A stretch of DNA of 64,000 bases from Marinobacter salexigens (GCF_002806945.1 NZ_NIHC01000003.1:124001-188000), one strand, 5' to 3'. Shown: positions 38,935 to 48,185, counted from the stretch's first letter. Program-made: numbers and translations. Notes: generated by a model not told the origin, from the letters alone.

Positions 38935-40149
38935 ATGTACAAACAGAACATCACAACCCCGAAAGAGCTCTTTGGCGTTCTGGCCGCTGGTGCCATTGTG
39001 CTTATGGTTGTGCACACCCTGGGCCGTTTTGTTTATACCCCGCTGCTACCCTACCTGATCGACGACGGACAGCTCACTGCGCCAGAGGGTGCAGCAATCG
39101 CTACCTGGAATTACTTTGGCTACCTGGTGGGTGCCATGCTGGCGATTCGCTGGCACCGGGTGAGCCATATCCGCATTTTACTGCCCGCGTTTCTCGTGGT
39201 GCACGTGGTAACCACAATTTTTGTTACCCAAACGGACAACCTGACAGCCATCTCCAGTGCGCGCTGGCTGAACGGCGTCGCTAACGGTGTTGTTTTTGTG
39301 CAGGCACCGGCGCTGATTCTTGAGTGGCTGGTGCTACGTAACCGCTCGACCATGAGTGGGCTGGTTTACATTGGTGTAGGGCTGGGTTTGTTGCTCTCCA
39401 GCGGGCTGGTTAGCGGTACCGCTGATTGGCTTGAAGGCGCCGCGCGCTGGTGGCCTGTCGCCTTGACCTCCATTCCTTTGGCCATCTGGGGTGCCTACCG
39501 GCTGATAAAGCTTGAAGTGCCCGACCAGGAACCTGGCAAGGATGGCAAAATTCAAACCAACACACCGCTAATAGACCGCGCCAGCATTCCCCTGTTTTTG
39601 TCATACGCCGGTGCAGGCCTGGGCTACATCCTGCCCATGACCTTCCTGCCACTGCTGGCAAAGCTGCAACTTGAAGACGATCACTGGCTGCTTGATGGTG
39701 CCTGGCTTGTTGTGGCGCTGTGCACCATCCCGGCTGCCTGGGTGTGGAACAAACTCGGAAGCAAAATGGGCGACATCCCCGCCCTGAAACTGAATTTCCT
39801 GATCCAGTTGGCAGGTGTTCTGGCAGCCGTGGTTCTGCCGGGCGCAATAGGCATACTGCTATGCGCCGCATTGGTAGGCGGCACCTTCCTCGGCACAGTA
39901 CTGCTCACCCAGCGCCTCGGCCGCGCACTGCACCCACACCAGGGCCCACGACTATCCGCTGCTATGGTGGCCCTCTACGGCTTCACCCAAATGGTCGGCC
40001 CATGGTTAACCAAACAATGGCTAGACGCCGGCGGCACATTGGTATCCGCCTTCGGAATTGGTGTGGGCGCATTGGTCTTCGGATTACTGTTCGTGTACTT
40101 CGTGCCCCGCCCCGAAGCCTGGCACGCAAGAACCATCCCGCACGATTAA
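38935..40149 (+). CDS. MFS transporter (YbfB/YjiJ-like)
   Basis: A 404-residue protein with 12 TM helices. The N-terminal half shows RFVYTPLLPYLIDDGQLT and the EGAAIATWNYFGYLVGAML segment characteristic of the YbfB/YjiJ group of the major facilitator superfamily. No substrate can be assigned. It is alone on its transcript, with the sco gene 97 bases upstream and palindrome D downstream. Confidence 0.87.
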   Translation: MYKQNITTPKELFGVLAAGAIVLMVVHTLGRFVYTPLLPYLIDDGQLTAPEGAAIATWNYFGYLVGAMLAIRWHRVSHIRILLPAFLVVHVVTTIFVTQTDNLTAISSARWLNGVANGVVFVQAPALILEWLVLRNRSTMSGLVYIGVGLGLLLSSGLVSGTADWLEGAARWWPVALTSIPLAIWGAYRLIKLEVPDQEPGKDGKIQTNTPLIDRASIPLFLSYAGAGLGYILPMTFLPLLAKLQLEDDHWLLDGAWLVVALCTIPAAWVWNKLGSKMGDIPALKLNFLIQLAGVLAAVVLPGAIGILLCAALVGGTFLGTVLLTQRLGRALHPHQGPRLSAAMVALYGFTQMVGPWLTKQWLDAGGTLVSAFGIGVGALVFGLLFVYFVPRPEAWHARTIPHD

Positions 40150-40216
40150 AAACTCGACCACAGGTCAACCCAAGCCAGCCCATGTTAGGCTCAAGGGATA
40201 TTACAGGGTTCCGAAA

Positions 40217-40307
40217 GGTGTGGTGGTGAATTTAATTTTCAGCCGGACAAAGGTGTTTGAGCGCAGCGAGTTCTTTTCCGGCTGAAAATTAAATTCGCCA
40301 CCGCGCC
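40217..40307 (+). repeat. Palindromic repeat, copy D
   Basis: The arms GGTGTGGTGGTGAATTTAA... and their partner ending ...CGCCACCGCGCC pair over 32 bases, 40217-40248 with 40276-40307. The only three mismatches in the outer part are T opposite G, that is U.G pairs in plus-strand RNA. The core has GAGCGCAGCGAGTT but the inner stem is diverged (CCGGACAAAG/CTTTTCCGG). It lies between the MFS gene and hrpB. Confidence 0.8.
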
Positions 40308-40368
40308 ACCCCCAAGCTACCAGGCTAAACCCAAGTTAAACCAACCAAACCAAGGCCAGAGCAAAACC

Positions 40369-42870
40369 GTGCTCCCAATAGACCACATCCTCCCAGAACT
40401 AAAACAAACTCTGGAGCAAACCACCACAGCTCTATTGCAAGCACCCCCAGGTGCCGGCAAAACCACAAGGGTTCCGTTAGCGCTATTGGATGCCCCCTGG
40501 CTGCAAGGCAAAAAAATCCTGATGCTCGAGCCAAGGCGACTGGCGGCTCGTTCCGCAGCTCGATTTATGGCCTCGCAACTGGGCGAAAAACCCGGCCAAA
40601 CTGTCGGCTACCGTACAAGGCTGGACACCAAAATATCTGGCGCCACACGCATAGAAGTAGTCACCGAAGGCATCCTCACCCGGTTGATCCAGAGCGACCC
40701 CATGCTGGAAGACTACGCCGCCGTACTCTTCGATGAATTCCACGAACGCTCCCTCCAGGCAGATCTCGGGCTGGCACTGGTGCGGGAAACACAAGAAGCA
40801 CTACGGGAAGATCTGCGAGTACTGGTGATGTCCGCCACACTGGACACCGCCCCCATTGCCCGCCTGCTCGGCGACGTACCCGTATTAAGCAGTGAAGGGC
40901 GCGCCTTTCCTGTTGAGGTGTTCTATCGCCCGGCAGCCACCACACAGCGCAACCCGCGATTGGTTGATCAGGTGGTTGCGGTGGTTACCGAAGCTTTGGC
41001 ACAACAACCAGGCTCGGTGCTGGTGTTCCTGCCGGGCGCAGGCGAGATCCGCCGGGTAGCTCAGGCCTTGGCCGGGCAGGTGGCCTCTAACGTGGCTATC
41101 GCGCCCCTGTTTGGCAACCTCAAGGCTGCCGAGCAGGATCAGGCCATTGCACCGGCGGCAGAGGGCACACGAAAGGTGGTGTTGGCCACAGCCATCGCCG
41201 AAACCAGCCTGACCATTGAAGGCGTGCGCGTTGTGGTGGATAGCGGCCAACAACGCCGGGCCGTATTCGATCCCAACAGTGGTATGACACGTCTGATTAC
41301 CGGCCGAGTTTCGAAAGCCTCCGCAGAACAGCGCAAAGGCCGCGCAGGCCGGGTGGAGCCGGGTGTGTGTTACCGGTTATGGAGTAAGTCGGAACAGTTC
41401 GGGCTGGCGGAGTTTACACCGCCAGAGATTCGCGAAGCCGATCTGGCGCCCCTGGTGCTGGAGCTGGCTCAGTGGGGCGCCCGAACACCGGACAATCTCG
41501 CATGGATCGACCCACCGTCTCCCGCCCATTGGCAGCAAGCCGTGGAACTGTTGCAGTGGCTGGATGTGCTGGATGATGAAGGCGCCATTACCGAACACGG
41601 CAAGTCGGCCCGGGCATTGGGCATCCACCCCAGGCTGGCCCACATGGTCATCCTTGGGCGCTCACTTGGGCTGGGCAGGCTGGCGGCTGAGCTCGCAGCA
41701 TTACTGGAAGACAGGGACTTGTTGGGCCCGGGTGCCGGTGCCGACATGCATGAGCGCATCCGTGTTCTCCGTGGGGAGCGCGGTTCTCAACGTATAGACA
41801 CGCACCGCCTTCAGGCACTGCGACAGCAGGCAAAGCGTTTATTGGCATCGGAAACGAATGGCAAAAGCGACCAGGAACCCATGCCAACGGCCACAGAAGT
41901 GGGCCGCTTGTTAGCACTCGCTTACCCCGATCGAATAGGCAAGCGCCGCTCCGGAGACACACCGCGCTACCAGCTCAGCAATGGCAAAGGCGCCCTGTTG
42001 CGGGAAGACGACGGGCTGGCACGGCATGATTGGCTGGTGGCAGCAGACCTGGATGGCAAGGCAAGGGAAGCGAGGATTTATCTGGCGGCGCCGGTTGACC
42101 TACCCACTCTTGAAACTGATCTGGCAGCCCATATAAGCGAACAGGACGAGGCAGAATGGGATGATAAACGCGGCACTGTGGTCGCCCGCAGAACCCGCCG
42201 CCTGGGGGCGCTGGTACTTGCCGAAAAATCGCTGACAAAGGTCTCACCGGAGCTGATTCAGCAGGGTTTGCTGGCTGCGGTAAAGCGCAAAGGGTTGGAT
42301 AGCCTGCCATGGACACCCGCAGCCAGGCAGTGGCAGGCGCGGGTTGCGTTGCTGGCCAAACACTATCCCGGCCAATGGCCGGATGTCAGTGATCAAGCCC
42401 TGGCGGACTCGCTGGAAGATTGGCTGTTGCCCTTCCTCACCGGCATCAGCCGCTGGTCTGAGCTGGCGCGGCTGGATCTGCACAACGCCCTGAACAGCCT
42501 GCTGGACTATTCACAACAACAACAACAGCTGGCGGAGCTTGCCCCAACCAGCCTGACTATTCCTGCTGGCAGCTCCGTTACTCTGGATTACACCGCCGAG
42601 AACGGCCCGGTTCTGGCGGCCAAGTTGCAGGCGCTGTTTGGCTGGACACAAACACCGCAAGTGGCTGGCGGCCAAGTGCCGGTACTGATTCACCTTTTAT
42701 CACCGGCCCAGCGCCCCCTGGCGGTTACCGCAGATCTGGCCAGTTTCTGGGTGAACGTTTATCCGCAGGTGCGCAAAGATACCCGTGGTCGGTACCCCAA
42801 ACACCCCTGGCCAGAAGATCCTCTAACCGCTGTTGCCCAGCAGGGCGTCAAGAAACGGCCGGGCCGATAA
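40369..42870 (+). CDS. hrpB: ATP-dependent helicase HrpB
   Basis: An 833-residue DExH helicase. Motif I is APPGAGKTTRVPLALL, motif II is FDEFHERSLQADL (the DEFH variant usual for HrpB), motif III is MSATLD, and motif VI is QRKGRAGRVEPGVCYRLWS. HA2/OB domains and the HrpB-specific C-terminal domain follow, ending in YPKHPWPEDPLTA. It starts at GTG; its cellular role is unclear, although peptidoglycan synthase regulation by HrpB has been suggested in E. coli. The stop codon directly abuts that of the next, convergent gene. Confidence 0.95.
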   Translation: MLPIDHILPELKQTLEQTTTALLQAPPGAGKTTRVPLALLDAPWLQGKKILMLEPRRLAARSAARFMASQLGEKPGQTVGYRTRLDTKISGATRIEVVTEGILTRLIQSDPMLEDYAAVLFDEFHERSLQADLGLALVRETQEALREDLRVLVMSATLDTAPIARLLGDVPVLSSEGRAFPVEVFYRPAATTQRNPRLVDQVVAVVTEALAQQPGSVLVFLPGAGEIRRVAQALAGQVASNVAIAPLFGNLKAAEQDQAIAPAAEGTRKVVLATAIAETSLTIEGVRVVVDSGQQRRAVFDPNSGMTRLITGRVSKASAEQRKGRAGRVEPGVCYRLWSKSEQFGLAEFTPPEIREADLAPLVLELAQWGARTPDNLAWIDPPSPAHWQQAVELLQWLDVLDDEGAITEHGKSARALGIHPRLAHMVILGRSLGLGRLAAELAALLEDRDLLGPGAGADMHERIRVLRGERGSQRIDTHRLQALRQQAKRLLASETNGKSDQEPMPTATEVGRLLALAYPDRIGKRRSGDTPRYQLSNGKGALLREDDGLARHDWLVAADLDGKAREARIYLAAPVDLPTLETDLAAHISEQDEAEWDDKRGTVVARRTRRLGALVLAEKSLTKVSPELIQQGLLAAVKRKGLDSLPWTPAARQWQARVALLAKHYPGQWPDVSDQALADSLEDWLLPFLTGISRWSELARLDLHNALNSLLDYSQQQQQLAELAPTSLTIPAGSSVTLDYTAENGPVLAAKLQALFGWTQTPQVAGGQVPVLIHLLSPAQRPLAVTADLASFWVNVYPQVRKDTRGRYPKHPWPEDPLTAVAQQGVKKRPGR

Positions 42871-43239
42871 TTACTTGATGATTTTCCGGCTGTTACTGAG
42901 GTACTGTTCGCCGGCCGTGCGCACGGTGTCCGGGTCAGCGCGTTCTGAGGCCTTGTGGACTTTCTCAAGGGTATCCTCAAGCTCGTCAATTTCATCGTCC
43001 AGCTTCTGCAGAGCGTTTTCCAGGGTGTAGGTGAGCTGGTGCACCTCGTTCATGGCCTCTGGAGTCAAATCGCCGGCCAGCACTTTTTCGAGCTTGTTGT
43101 TGTACTCGGAGAAGTTTGCAACGGCTTGTTCAAGGGTGTTTGCAGGCACGCCCTTGAAGTGGTCATCGTCGCTGGCGAGGGCAGGTACGGAGATCAGCAG
43201 GGAGGCGGCTACAGCGGTAAACTGGCGAACAATTGTCAT
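42871..43239 (-). CDS. Small exported helical protein (DUF6746-like)
   Basis: A 122-residue protein. The signal peptide RQFTAVAASLLISVPALASD (cleavage after ALA) is followed by an acidic, all-helical region of about 95 residues with a heptad-like stretch (LENALQKLDDEIDELEDTLE). It resembles an uncharacterised periplasmic family (DUF6746). I chose ATG at 43239; the longer frame lacks a signal peptide. The hrpB stop TAA and this gene's TAA (read as TTA) touch, leaving no base for a terminator. Confidence 0.75.
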   Translation of the reverse strand: MTIVRQFTAVAASLLISVPALASDDDHFKGVPANTLEQAVANFSEYNNKLEKVLAGDLTPEAMNEVHQLTYTLENALQKLDDEIDELEDTLEKVHKASERADPDTVRTAGEQYLSNSRKIIK

Positions 43240-43398
43240 GGTATGGCTCCGAGGTAAGTTAACGCACAATGTAATGCGAATTATTATCAGTTGCGTTGCC
43301 AAAAACCATGACCACCGTCAATTTATCTCACAAAAAACACTTGCACCCAGGCTGAAACTGCTTAAAAATTACCCACTTTAAACTTCGCGACCCCGCTC

Positions 43399-44217
43399 AT
43401 GAATCTCGTTTCGTTCAATATTTTCCGCACCCTTGGCTTTCCGGACACGACCGTACTGAAACCGGAGCAGTATCTGAAGCACAAGGAAGCGTTGCGTCAG
43501 GCCGACTGGGTGCTTTTCCCGGAGTACTGGCAGCTCAATGCGTTGGTGCATGGTTTGAAATGCCGCGTGTTCCCCAGTGTTGCCAGCTACCGTATTGGCC
43601 ACGATAAAGTGGAAATGACCCGGGCGTTTGAAGCGGTCGCGCCGGAGCACATTCCCTGGACCATCATTGAAGCCAACGGCCCCGAGGAACGCGAGCACAT
43701 CTGGAGTGTCATGGCGTTGCCCTTTGTGGCCAAGTTGCCAAAGGCCAGCATGGGCGAAGGTGTATGGCTGATTGAAACCCGTGACGACTGGCACAAGTAC
43801 TGTCAGCGCACTGAGGTGCTGTACGCTCAGGAATACCTGCCGCTGGATCGAGACGCGCGCATTGTGGTGGTGGGCGGCAAGGTTGTTACAGCCTACTGGC
43901 GCACACAGGCGGATCAGGGCTTTTATAACAATGTGTCCAAAGGTGGCAAGATTGATAACAGCCCTGTTCCGACCATCATGACGGATCTTGCCCTGCGGCT
44001 TGCCCGGGAGCTGGATGTAGATCACGCTGGTTTCGATATTGCCTTGGTGGAAGGCTATCCGTTTGTCCTGGAGTTCAATCGTTTATTCGGTAATCAGGGG
44101 CTGGGCCAAGGTAGCGACCTGAAGGATGCCATCCTGGAATACCTGCAAGAGCACAGCGAACCCCGGGATCCCGGTGGCTCCAACAGCCCCGAGCCATTCC
44201 ACCCTGTGGCGGTTTGA
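43399..44217 (+). CDS. ATP-grasp domain protein of unknown substrate
   Basis: A 272-residue protein with an ATP-grasp fold related to RimK/glutathione synthetase. The lysine-containing strand is VAKLPKASMGEGVWL (about 113-127, with the flexible Gly-rich loop), QEYLPLDRDARIVVVGGKVV (about 143-162) is the RimK-type ligand segment, and the metal-binding VLEFNRLFGNQG is near 228. An N-terminal segment of about 90 residues has no recognised fold. It probably joins an amino acid or peptide to an acid group, but no partner gene reveals the substrate. It is convergent with cti at 16 bases. Confidence 0.8.
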   Translation: MNLVSFNIFRTLGFPDTTVLKPEQYLKHKEALRQADWVLFPEYWQLNALVHGLKCRVFPSVASYRIGHDKVEMTRAFEAVAPEHIPWTIIEANGPEEREHIWSVMALPFVAKLPKASMGEGVWLIETRDDWHKYCQRTEVLYAQEYLPLDRDARIVVVGGKVVTAYWRTQADQGFYNNVSKGGKIDNSPVPTIMTDLALRLARELDVDHAGFDIALVEGYPFVLEFNRLFGNQGLGQGSDLKDAILEYLQEHSEPRDPGGSNSPEPFHPVAV

Positions 44218-44233
44218 GCCCGGAGCTGAAGAA

Positions 44234-46588
44234 TTACAGGTTCTTGTAGCGGTTAATGTCGAATATGCCTGCCTGCAGGGGCTGGTGCTCCCGTTGCCAG
44301 GCCGTAATGTCGTGAAGTATCTCCCAGAACTGACGGTGGGTGCGGCGCACGCCCCAAACACCGACCACCGCTTCAAAAGCCTTGGGCTCTTCTGCCTTCA
44401 AGGCTTTCAACCTGTCTTTAAACAGCCCCAGTTGCGATGCTGGAATATCGAAGATGAAGTTGGGATAGCTGCCAATGATGCCGGGGTAAATGGTCAGCTT
44501 GTCGTTCTCCGGCTGGTAGCGTGAGTCTTCTCCTAACAGGAAAGCGACATTGCTGTGGGCACGGTCGCGGATAACCGTGTAGACCGTGCGCTTGCCTTCC
44601 TCGCTGAGAACCCGCAAAAAGGTCACTTCGGGAAGGTAGTTGATGGCAGGCAAAAACTCGGCCCGGGTAGCGGCCAGCTCTGACAGCACCTGATCTGCCT
44701 TGCGAATCCATTCTGGCTCATCCATGCGACCGCAATCGCTGCCGCCACAACGGTTGATGGGGTCGTCCCGTTCGGCGTTCAGCTCACGGAAGTTCAGCAG
44801 CAGCCGGGCGCCCAGCTCTTCGTTGAACGCCGAGGTGGCATAGGCCACCTGTGACGGAGATGTATCATCCATGTCGGCGTAGCTGTAATCCAGCTTGAAC
44901 TTACCTGCGCCCTGGTACCAGTCGCGCAAAACCCGGTTGCGTTCTCCCGGTGGTATCAGTCGCAGATAATCCTGCTCGCCGCCATTACGAATCAGATCAA
45001 AGTAGAGTCGCGTCTGGGCCTGATGGGCCACATTGCCGAACACATCAAAGTTCACCACCAGTTCATAGTAGGTGCGCTCAAACAGCGGGTAGTCCATCCA
45101 CCAGCTGGTGAGCGGCACCTGACCTATGAGACCGCGCTGTACAGAGGCGTTGTCATGATGGCGAAAAACCGTCAGCAGGGCATTGGTGTTGGTGCCGTCA
45201 CCATCCCAGATGTGCCCCAGCGAGGGGCCTTTCGGATAGGCCTCGCGGTAGGCCGCGTTGCGCAACTGGTGGTATTGGTTGCGCTTGCCTTTGTAGCGGC
45301 TCCAGTTTTTCCCCAGGTCCAGCAGGGCGCTGTCCTGCCCTGGTAGTGCGAGCAAAGGAGTCACCTTGTTGCGATACTCGGCATCGGTAATATACAGGTC
45401 GTTTTCCGGGTCGTGATAGCTCACCCAGAAGTGGTCGCGGATGACGTCTGTGGCAATCTGGCCGCGGCATACCGGCCCGCGAATGAAGGTGCGGGTAAAG
45501 TACTCAGCGTTATCCAGCATGAACTGGTAGCGGGCTTTTGCCGGAATAGCGGCAAAGGTGGCAAATGGGTTGGCCCGGTTTTCCCGGCTGTAATCCGGTA
45601 TGGATTCTACTTGCCAGTCGCCGGTTTCAAACAATTCGCGGGTGCGTTTGAACTGTTGTTCACCAAAATCGAAGGTTATGTGGCGCTTGTGCACGATACT
45701 GCCTGCCACTGGGCGCATGCGATAGTAAACAGTGCCTTCCGGGTCGTCGTTGGGGCGGCGGGTAGCGATGATCTCAATCTCAGAACCTGCTGGCGTGCGG
45801 GAACGAACTATTTCGAAGAAGCGCGTGTTGGCACCCTTGTCTTCAAAATACAGGTGGGCAAGGTAGAGATGTTCGTAGACCCAGCGGCTGATGAGTTGTT
45901 GCCGCAGGCTGCCGTTATTGAGCCAGTCTTCCCAGCGTTGGATATGACCCTGCTCTGCCTCGTCCACCTCAGTAACTAGCGGGCTGACTGCGCCGCCCTG
46001 GTTAATCCATCCGGTCAGAGTTGCGTATTCGTCGTCAGTCAGGCCGGTAACCGCCAGAGGCATGCCTTCGTATGGGTGGTCGCTGGCGTAGTCGGAAAAG
46101 TCTTCGTTACTGACACACTGGTTGGCGCGGGAAAGACCAAGTTCTATGTGCTTGGGCAGTTTGCTGTTGGGAGCAAATTCGTATTGTTTGCCCAGACGAA
46201 TCATGTTCTCGAACAGGCTGCGGGTTTGGTCGCCCCGGGCCAACACCGAGTAAAAACCCTTCTCTCGCCATTGTTGTTCGGTTTGGGCGTCGATTCCCAG
46301 CCGGGTGGTTTGTTGGGTGTCGAAGCGTGCACCGTTGTAAACCGGATCTTTGTGGGCACCGCGAATGAGGCCGTCGGAGTATTCCATTTTGAGCTGGCAG
46401 GGGGCGTCAAAGCAGCTGTGACAGGCCAGGCATTTGGCTTCCACGATGGGGCGCACGTCTTCGTTGAAGCTGACGGGTTGCTGGGTGGCGGTGGGCAGGG
46501 CCTGTTTGAAAGTGGGCGGTGTGGTGTTTTCGGCGCAGCCTGTAAGAAATAGCAGGGCCAGGAGTGCTGCTGCAATGAGTTTCGGCAT
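44234..46588 (-). CDS. cti: Fatty acid cis/trans isomerase, heme lipoprotein
   Basis: A 784-residue periplasmic protein. The N-terminus MPKLIAAALLALLFLTGCAE ends in a lipobox (LTGC), so it is probably a lipoprotein. Near residue 55 the sequence EAKCLACHSCF carries a CxxCH heme-binding motif, the hallmark of Cti. Cti changes cis to trans unsaturated fatty acids in existing phospholipids and so stiffens the membrane under solvent or heat stress. The ATG at 46588 gives the signal sequence; the longer open frame runs into palindrome E and is rejected. Confidence 0.93.
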   Translation of the reverse strand: MPKLIAAALLALLFLTGCAENTTPPTFKQALPTATQQPVSFNEDVRPIVEAKCLACHSCFDAPCQLKMEYSDGLIRGAHKDPVYNGARFDTQQTTRLGIDAQTEQQWREKGFYSVLARGDQTRSLFENMIRLGKQYEFAPNSKLPKHIELGLSRANQCVSNEDFSDYASDHPYEGMPLAVTGLTDDEYATLTGWINQGGAVSPLVTEVDEAEQGHIQRWEDWLNNGSLRQQLISRWVYEHLYLAHLYFEDKGANTRFFEIVRSRTPAGSEIEIIATRRPNDDPEGTVYYRMRPVAGSIVHKRHITFDFGEQQFKRTRELFETGDWQVESIPDYSRENRANPFATFAAIPAKARYQFMLDNAEYFTRTFIRGPVCRGQIATDVIRDHFWVSYHDPENDLYITDAEYRNKVTPLLALPGQDSALLDLGKNWSRYKGKRNQYHQLRNAAYREAYPKGPSLGHIWDGDGTNTNALLTVFRHHDNASVQRGLIGQVPLTSWWMDYPLFERTYYELVVNFDVFGNVAHQAQTRLYFDLIRNGGEQDYLRLIPPGERNRVLRDWYQGAGKFKLDYSYADMDDTSPSQVAYATSAFNEELGARLLLNFRELNAERDDPINRCGGSDCGRMDEPEWIRKADQVLSELAATRAEFLPAINYLPEVTFLRVLSEEGKRTVYTVIRDRAHSNVAFLLGEDSRYQPENDKLTIYPGIIGSYPNFIFDIPASQLGLFKDRLKALKAEEPKAFEAVVGVWGVRRTHRQFWEILHDITAWQREHQPLQAGIFDINRYKNL

Positions 46589-46670
46589 TGGGGGCCTGTA
46601 GTCGTCTGAGTTTTGGGAATTATAGTCGGTTGAGGTTGGGTTCGCTAAGGCGCTTTGACATGGGGGGGTG

Positions 46671-46764
46671 GGCCGAGCAACCGGGTGCCTTTTCTTCTGG
46701 GAAAAACAAATCGCTTCGCTCAGACATCTTTTTCCCGCTAGAAAAGGCACCCGGTTGCTCGGCC
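46671..46764 (-). repeat. Palindromic repeat, copy E, between divergent cti and decarboxylase
   Basis: The arms 46671-46695 and 46740-46764 are a perfect 25-bp inverted repeat beginning GGCCGAGCAACCGGGTGCC, found in no other copy. Inside, the family core is on the minus strand with three changes (GAGCGAAGCGAT). A small extra hairpin, CCTTCG/CGAAGG, starts at the right edge. The rest of the 421-base gap 46589-47009 shows no other feature apart from a long GTG/TTG-less open frame that I take as noncoding. It is the only copy placed between divergent promoters. Confidence 0.9.
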
Positions 46765-47009
46765 TTCGGCCATTGCGAAGGTTTTCTATGAGCTTGTTTT
46801 TTTGGGGCGGCTTTGGTCAGCTGAAAGCGTTTGTTGCCCTTGGTGTGTGGGGCTTTTGGTGGAGTTTTCGGTGGCTTGGATTATGGGTAGATATGCTCAT
46901 ATCGGCGGGGTGGGAAAAGCCCGAATATCGCGCTTCCTGGCCAGGGCCATTCAGGTTCTGGCATCCGCGTTCGCGCACTGTTTTTTACCCCGAGGGGGAA
47001 ACACCATCC

Positions 47010-48185
47010 ATGACCGAGTCAGCCAACGCTAACATCGCCGATTACTACACTGCCGAGACCTTTGAGCGGATCAAGGCGTTTGCGGATACCAGGGAAACAC
47101 CGTTTGTGGTGATTGATACTGCCACGATTGATCGTCAGTACGACGAGCTGGTGGAAGGCTTTCCTTATGCCAATGTGTATTACGCAGTAAAAGCCAACCC
47201 GGCTCCGCAGGTTTTGACCATGTTGCGGGACAAGGGTGCGAGTTTTGATATTGCGTCGGTGTATGAGTTGGAAAAGGTGATGGGGCTGGGTGTGACCGGC
47301 GACCGGATAAGCTACGGCAACACCATCAAGAAGGCGCGGGATATTCGTACCTTCTATGAGAAGGGTGTGCGCATGTTCGCCACGGATTCCGAGGCGGATT
47401 TGCGGGTTATTGCCAAGGCAGCTCCCGGTGCGAAGGTATATGTACGCATTCTGACCGACGGCACGCAAACCGCTGACTGGCCGCTTTCCCGCAAGTTTGG
47501 TTGCGAGAGCGACATGGCCATGGATCTGCTGATTCTGGCCCGTGATTTGGGCTTGGTGCCTTACGGTGTGTCGTTCCACGTGGGTTCCCAGCAGCGGGAA
47601 ATCGGTGCTTGGGACTCGGCGCTGAACAAGGTAAAGGTCATCTTTGAGCGTTTGAAAGAAGAAGACGGCATCGAATTGAAAATGATCAATATGGGCGGTG
47701 GTTTTCCGGCTAACTACATCAACCGGACCAACGAGTTGGGTGTATACGCCTCTGAAATTACTCGCTTCCTGAAGGAGGACTTTGGTGACGATCTACCTGA
47801 AATCATTATCGAGCCAGGTCGTTCGTTGATTTCCAACGCTGGTGTTTTGGTGAGCGAAGTGGTTCTGATCGCCCGCAAATCCCGTACCGCTCTGCACCGT
47901 TGGGTGTTTACCGATGTGGGTAAGTTCAATGGTCTGATCGAGACTCTGGATGAAGCGATCAAATTCCCAATCTGGACGGATAAAAAAGGTGAAGGTGAAG
48001 ACTGCGTAATTGCCGGGCCAACGTGCGACAGTGCTGACATCATGTACGAGCACCACAAATACCCGTTACCACTAAACCTGGCTATCGGTGATCGTATGTA
48101 CTGGCTGTCTACGGGAGCCTATACCACAACCTACAGCGCAGTAGAATTCAACGGTTTCCCTCCGCTAAAGGATTATTACATCTAA
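47010..48185 (+). CDS. Fold-III PLP-dependent ornithine/lysine decarboxylase
   Basis: A 391-residue enzyme with an alanine-racemase-like barrel and a C-terminal beta domain. The PLP lysine is in YAVKANPAPQVL near residue 56, the phosphate loop in NMGGGFP, and EPGRSLISNAG follows. The active-site cysteine and aspartate are in GPTCDSADIM. This is the eukaryotic-type ODC family, half the length of E. coli SpeC. It makes putrescine or cadaverine; preference for ornithine or lysine is not decided. GAGGGGG 10 bases upstream supports ATG 47010; the 114 residues of the longer frame translate palindrome E. Confidence 0.9.
   Translation: MTESANANIADYYTAETFERIKAFADTRETPFVVIDTATIDRQYDELVEGFPYANVYYAVKANPAPQVLTMLRDKGASFDIASVYELEKVMGLGVTGDRISYGNTIKKARDIRTFYEKGVRMFATDSEADLRVIAKAAPGAKVYVRILTDGTQTADWPLSRKFGCESDMAMDLLILARDLGLVPYGVSFHVGSQQREIGAWDSALNKVKVIFERLKEEDGIELKMINMGGGFPANYINRTNELGVYASEITRFLKEDFGDDLPEIIIEPGRSLISNAGVLVSEVVLIARKSRTALHRWVFTDVGKFNGLIETLDEAIKFPIWTDKKGEGEDCVIAGPTCDSADIMYEHHKYPLPLNLAIGDRMYWLSTGAYTTTYSAVEFNGFPPLKDYYI

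Noticed and set aside
46589-46750. In-frame extension upstream of cti
   Set aside because: It also runs into palindrome E, and the ATG at 46588 gives a lipoprotein signal sequence.
25486-46764. A CRISPR array or phage remnants as the source of the recurring GAGCGCAGCGAG
   Set aside because: The copies are dispersed single palindromes without regular spacing, spacers or cas genes, and no phage gene is present.
46668-47009. In-frame extension of 114 residues upstream of the ornithine/lysine decarboxylase
   Set aside because: It translates palindrome E and low-complexity spacer, and a good ribosome-binding site (GAGGGGG) precedes the ATG at 47010.
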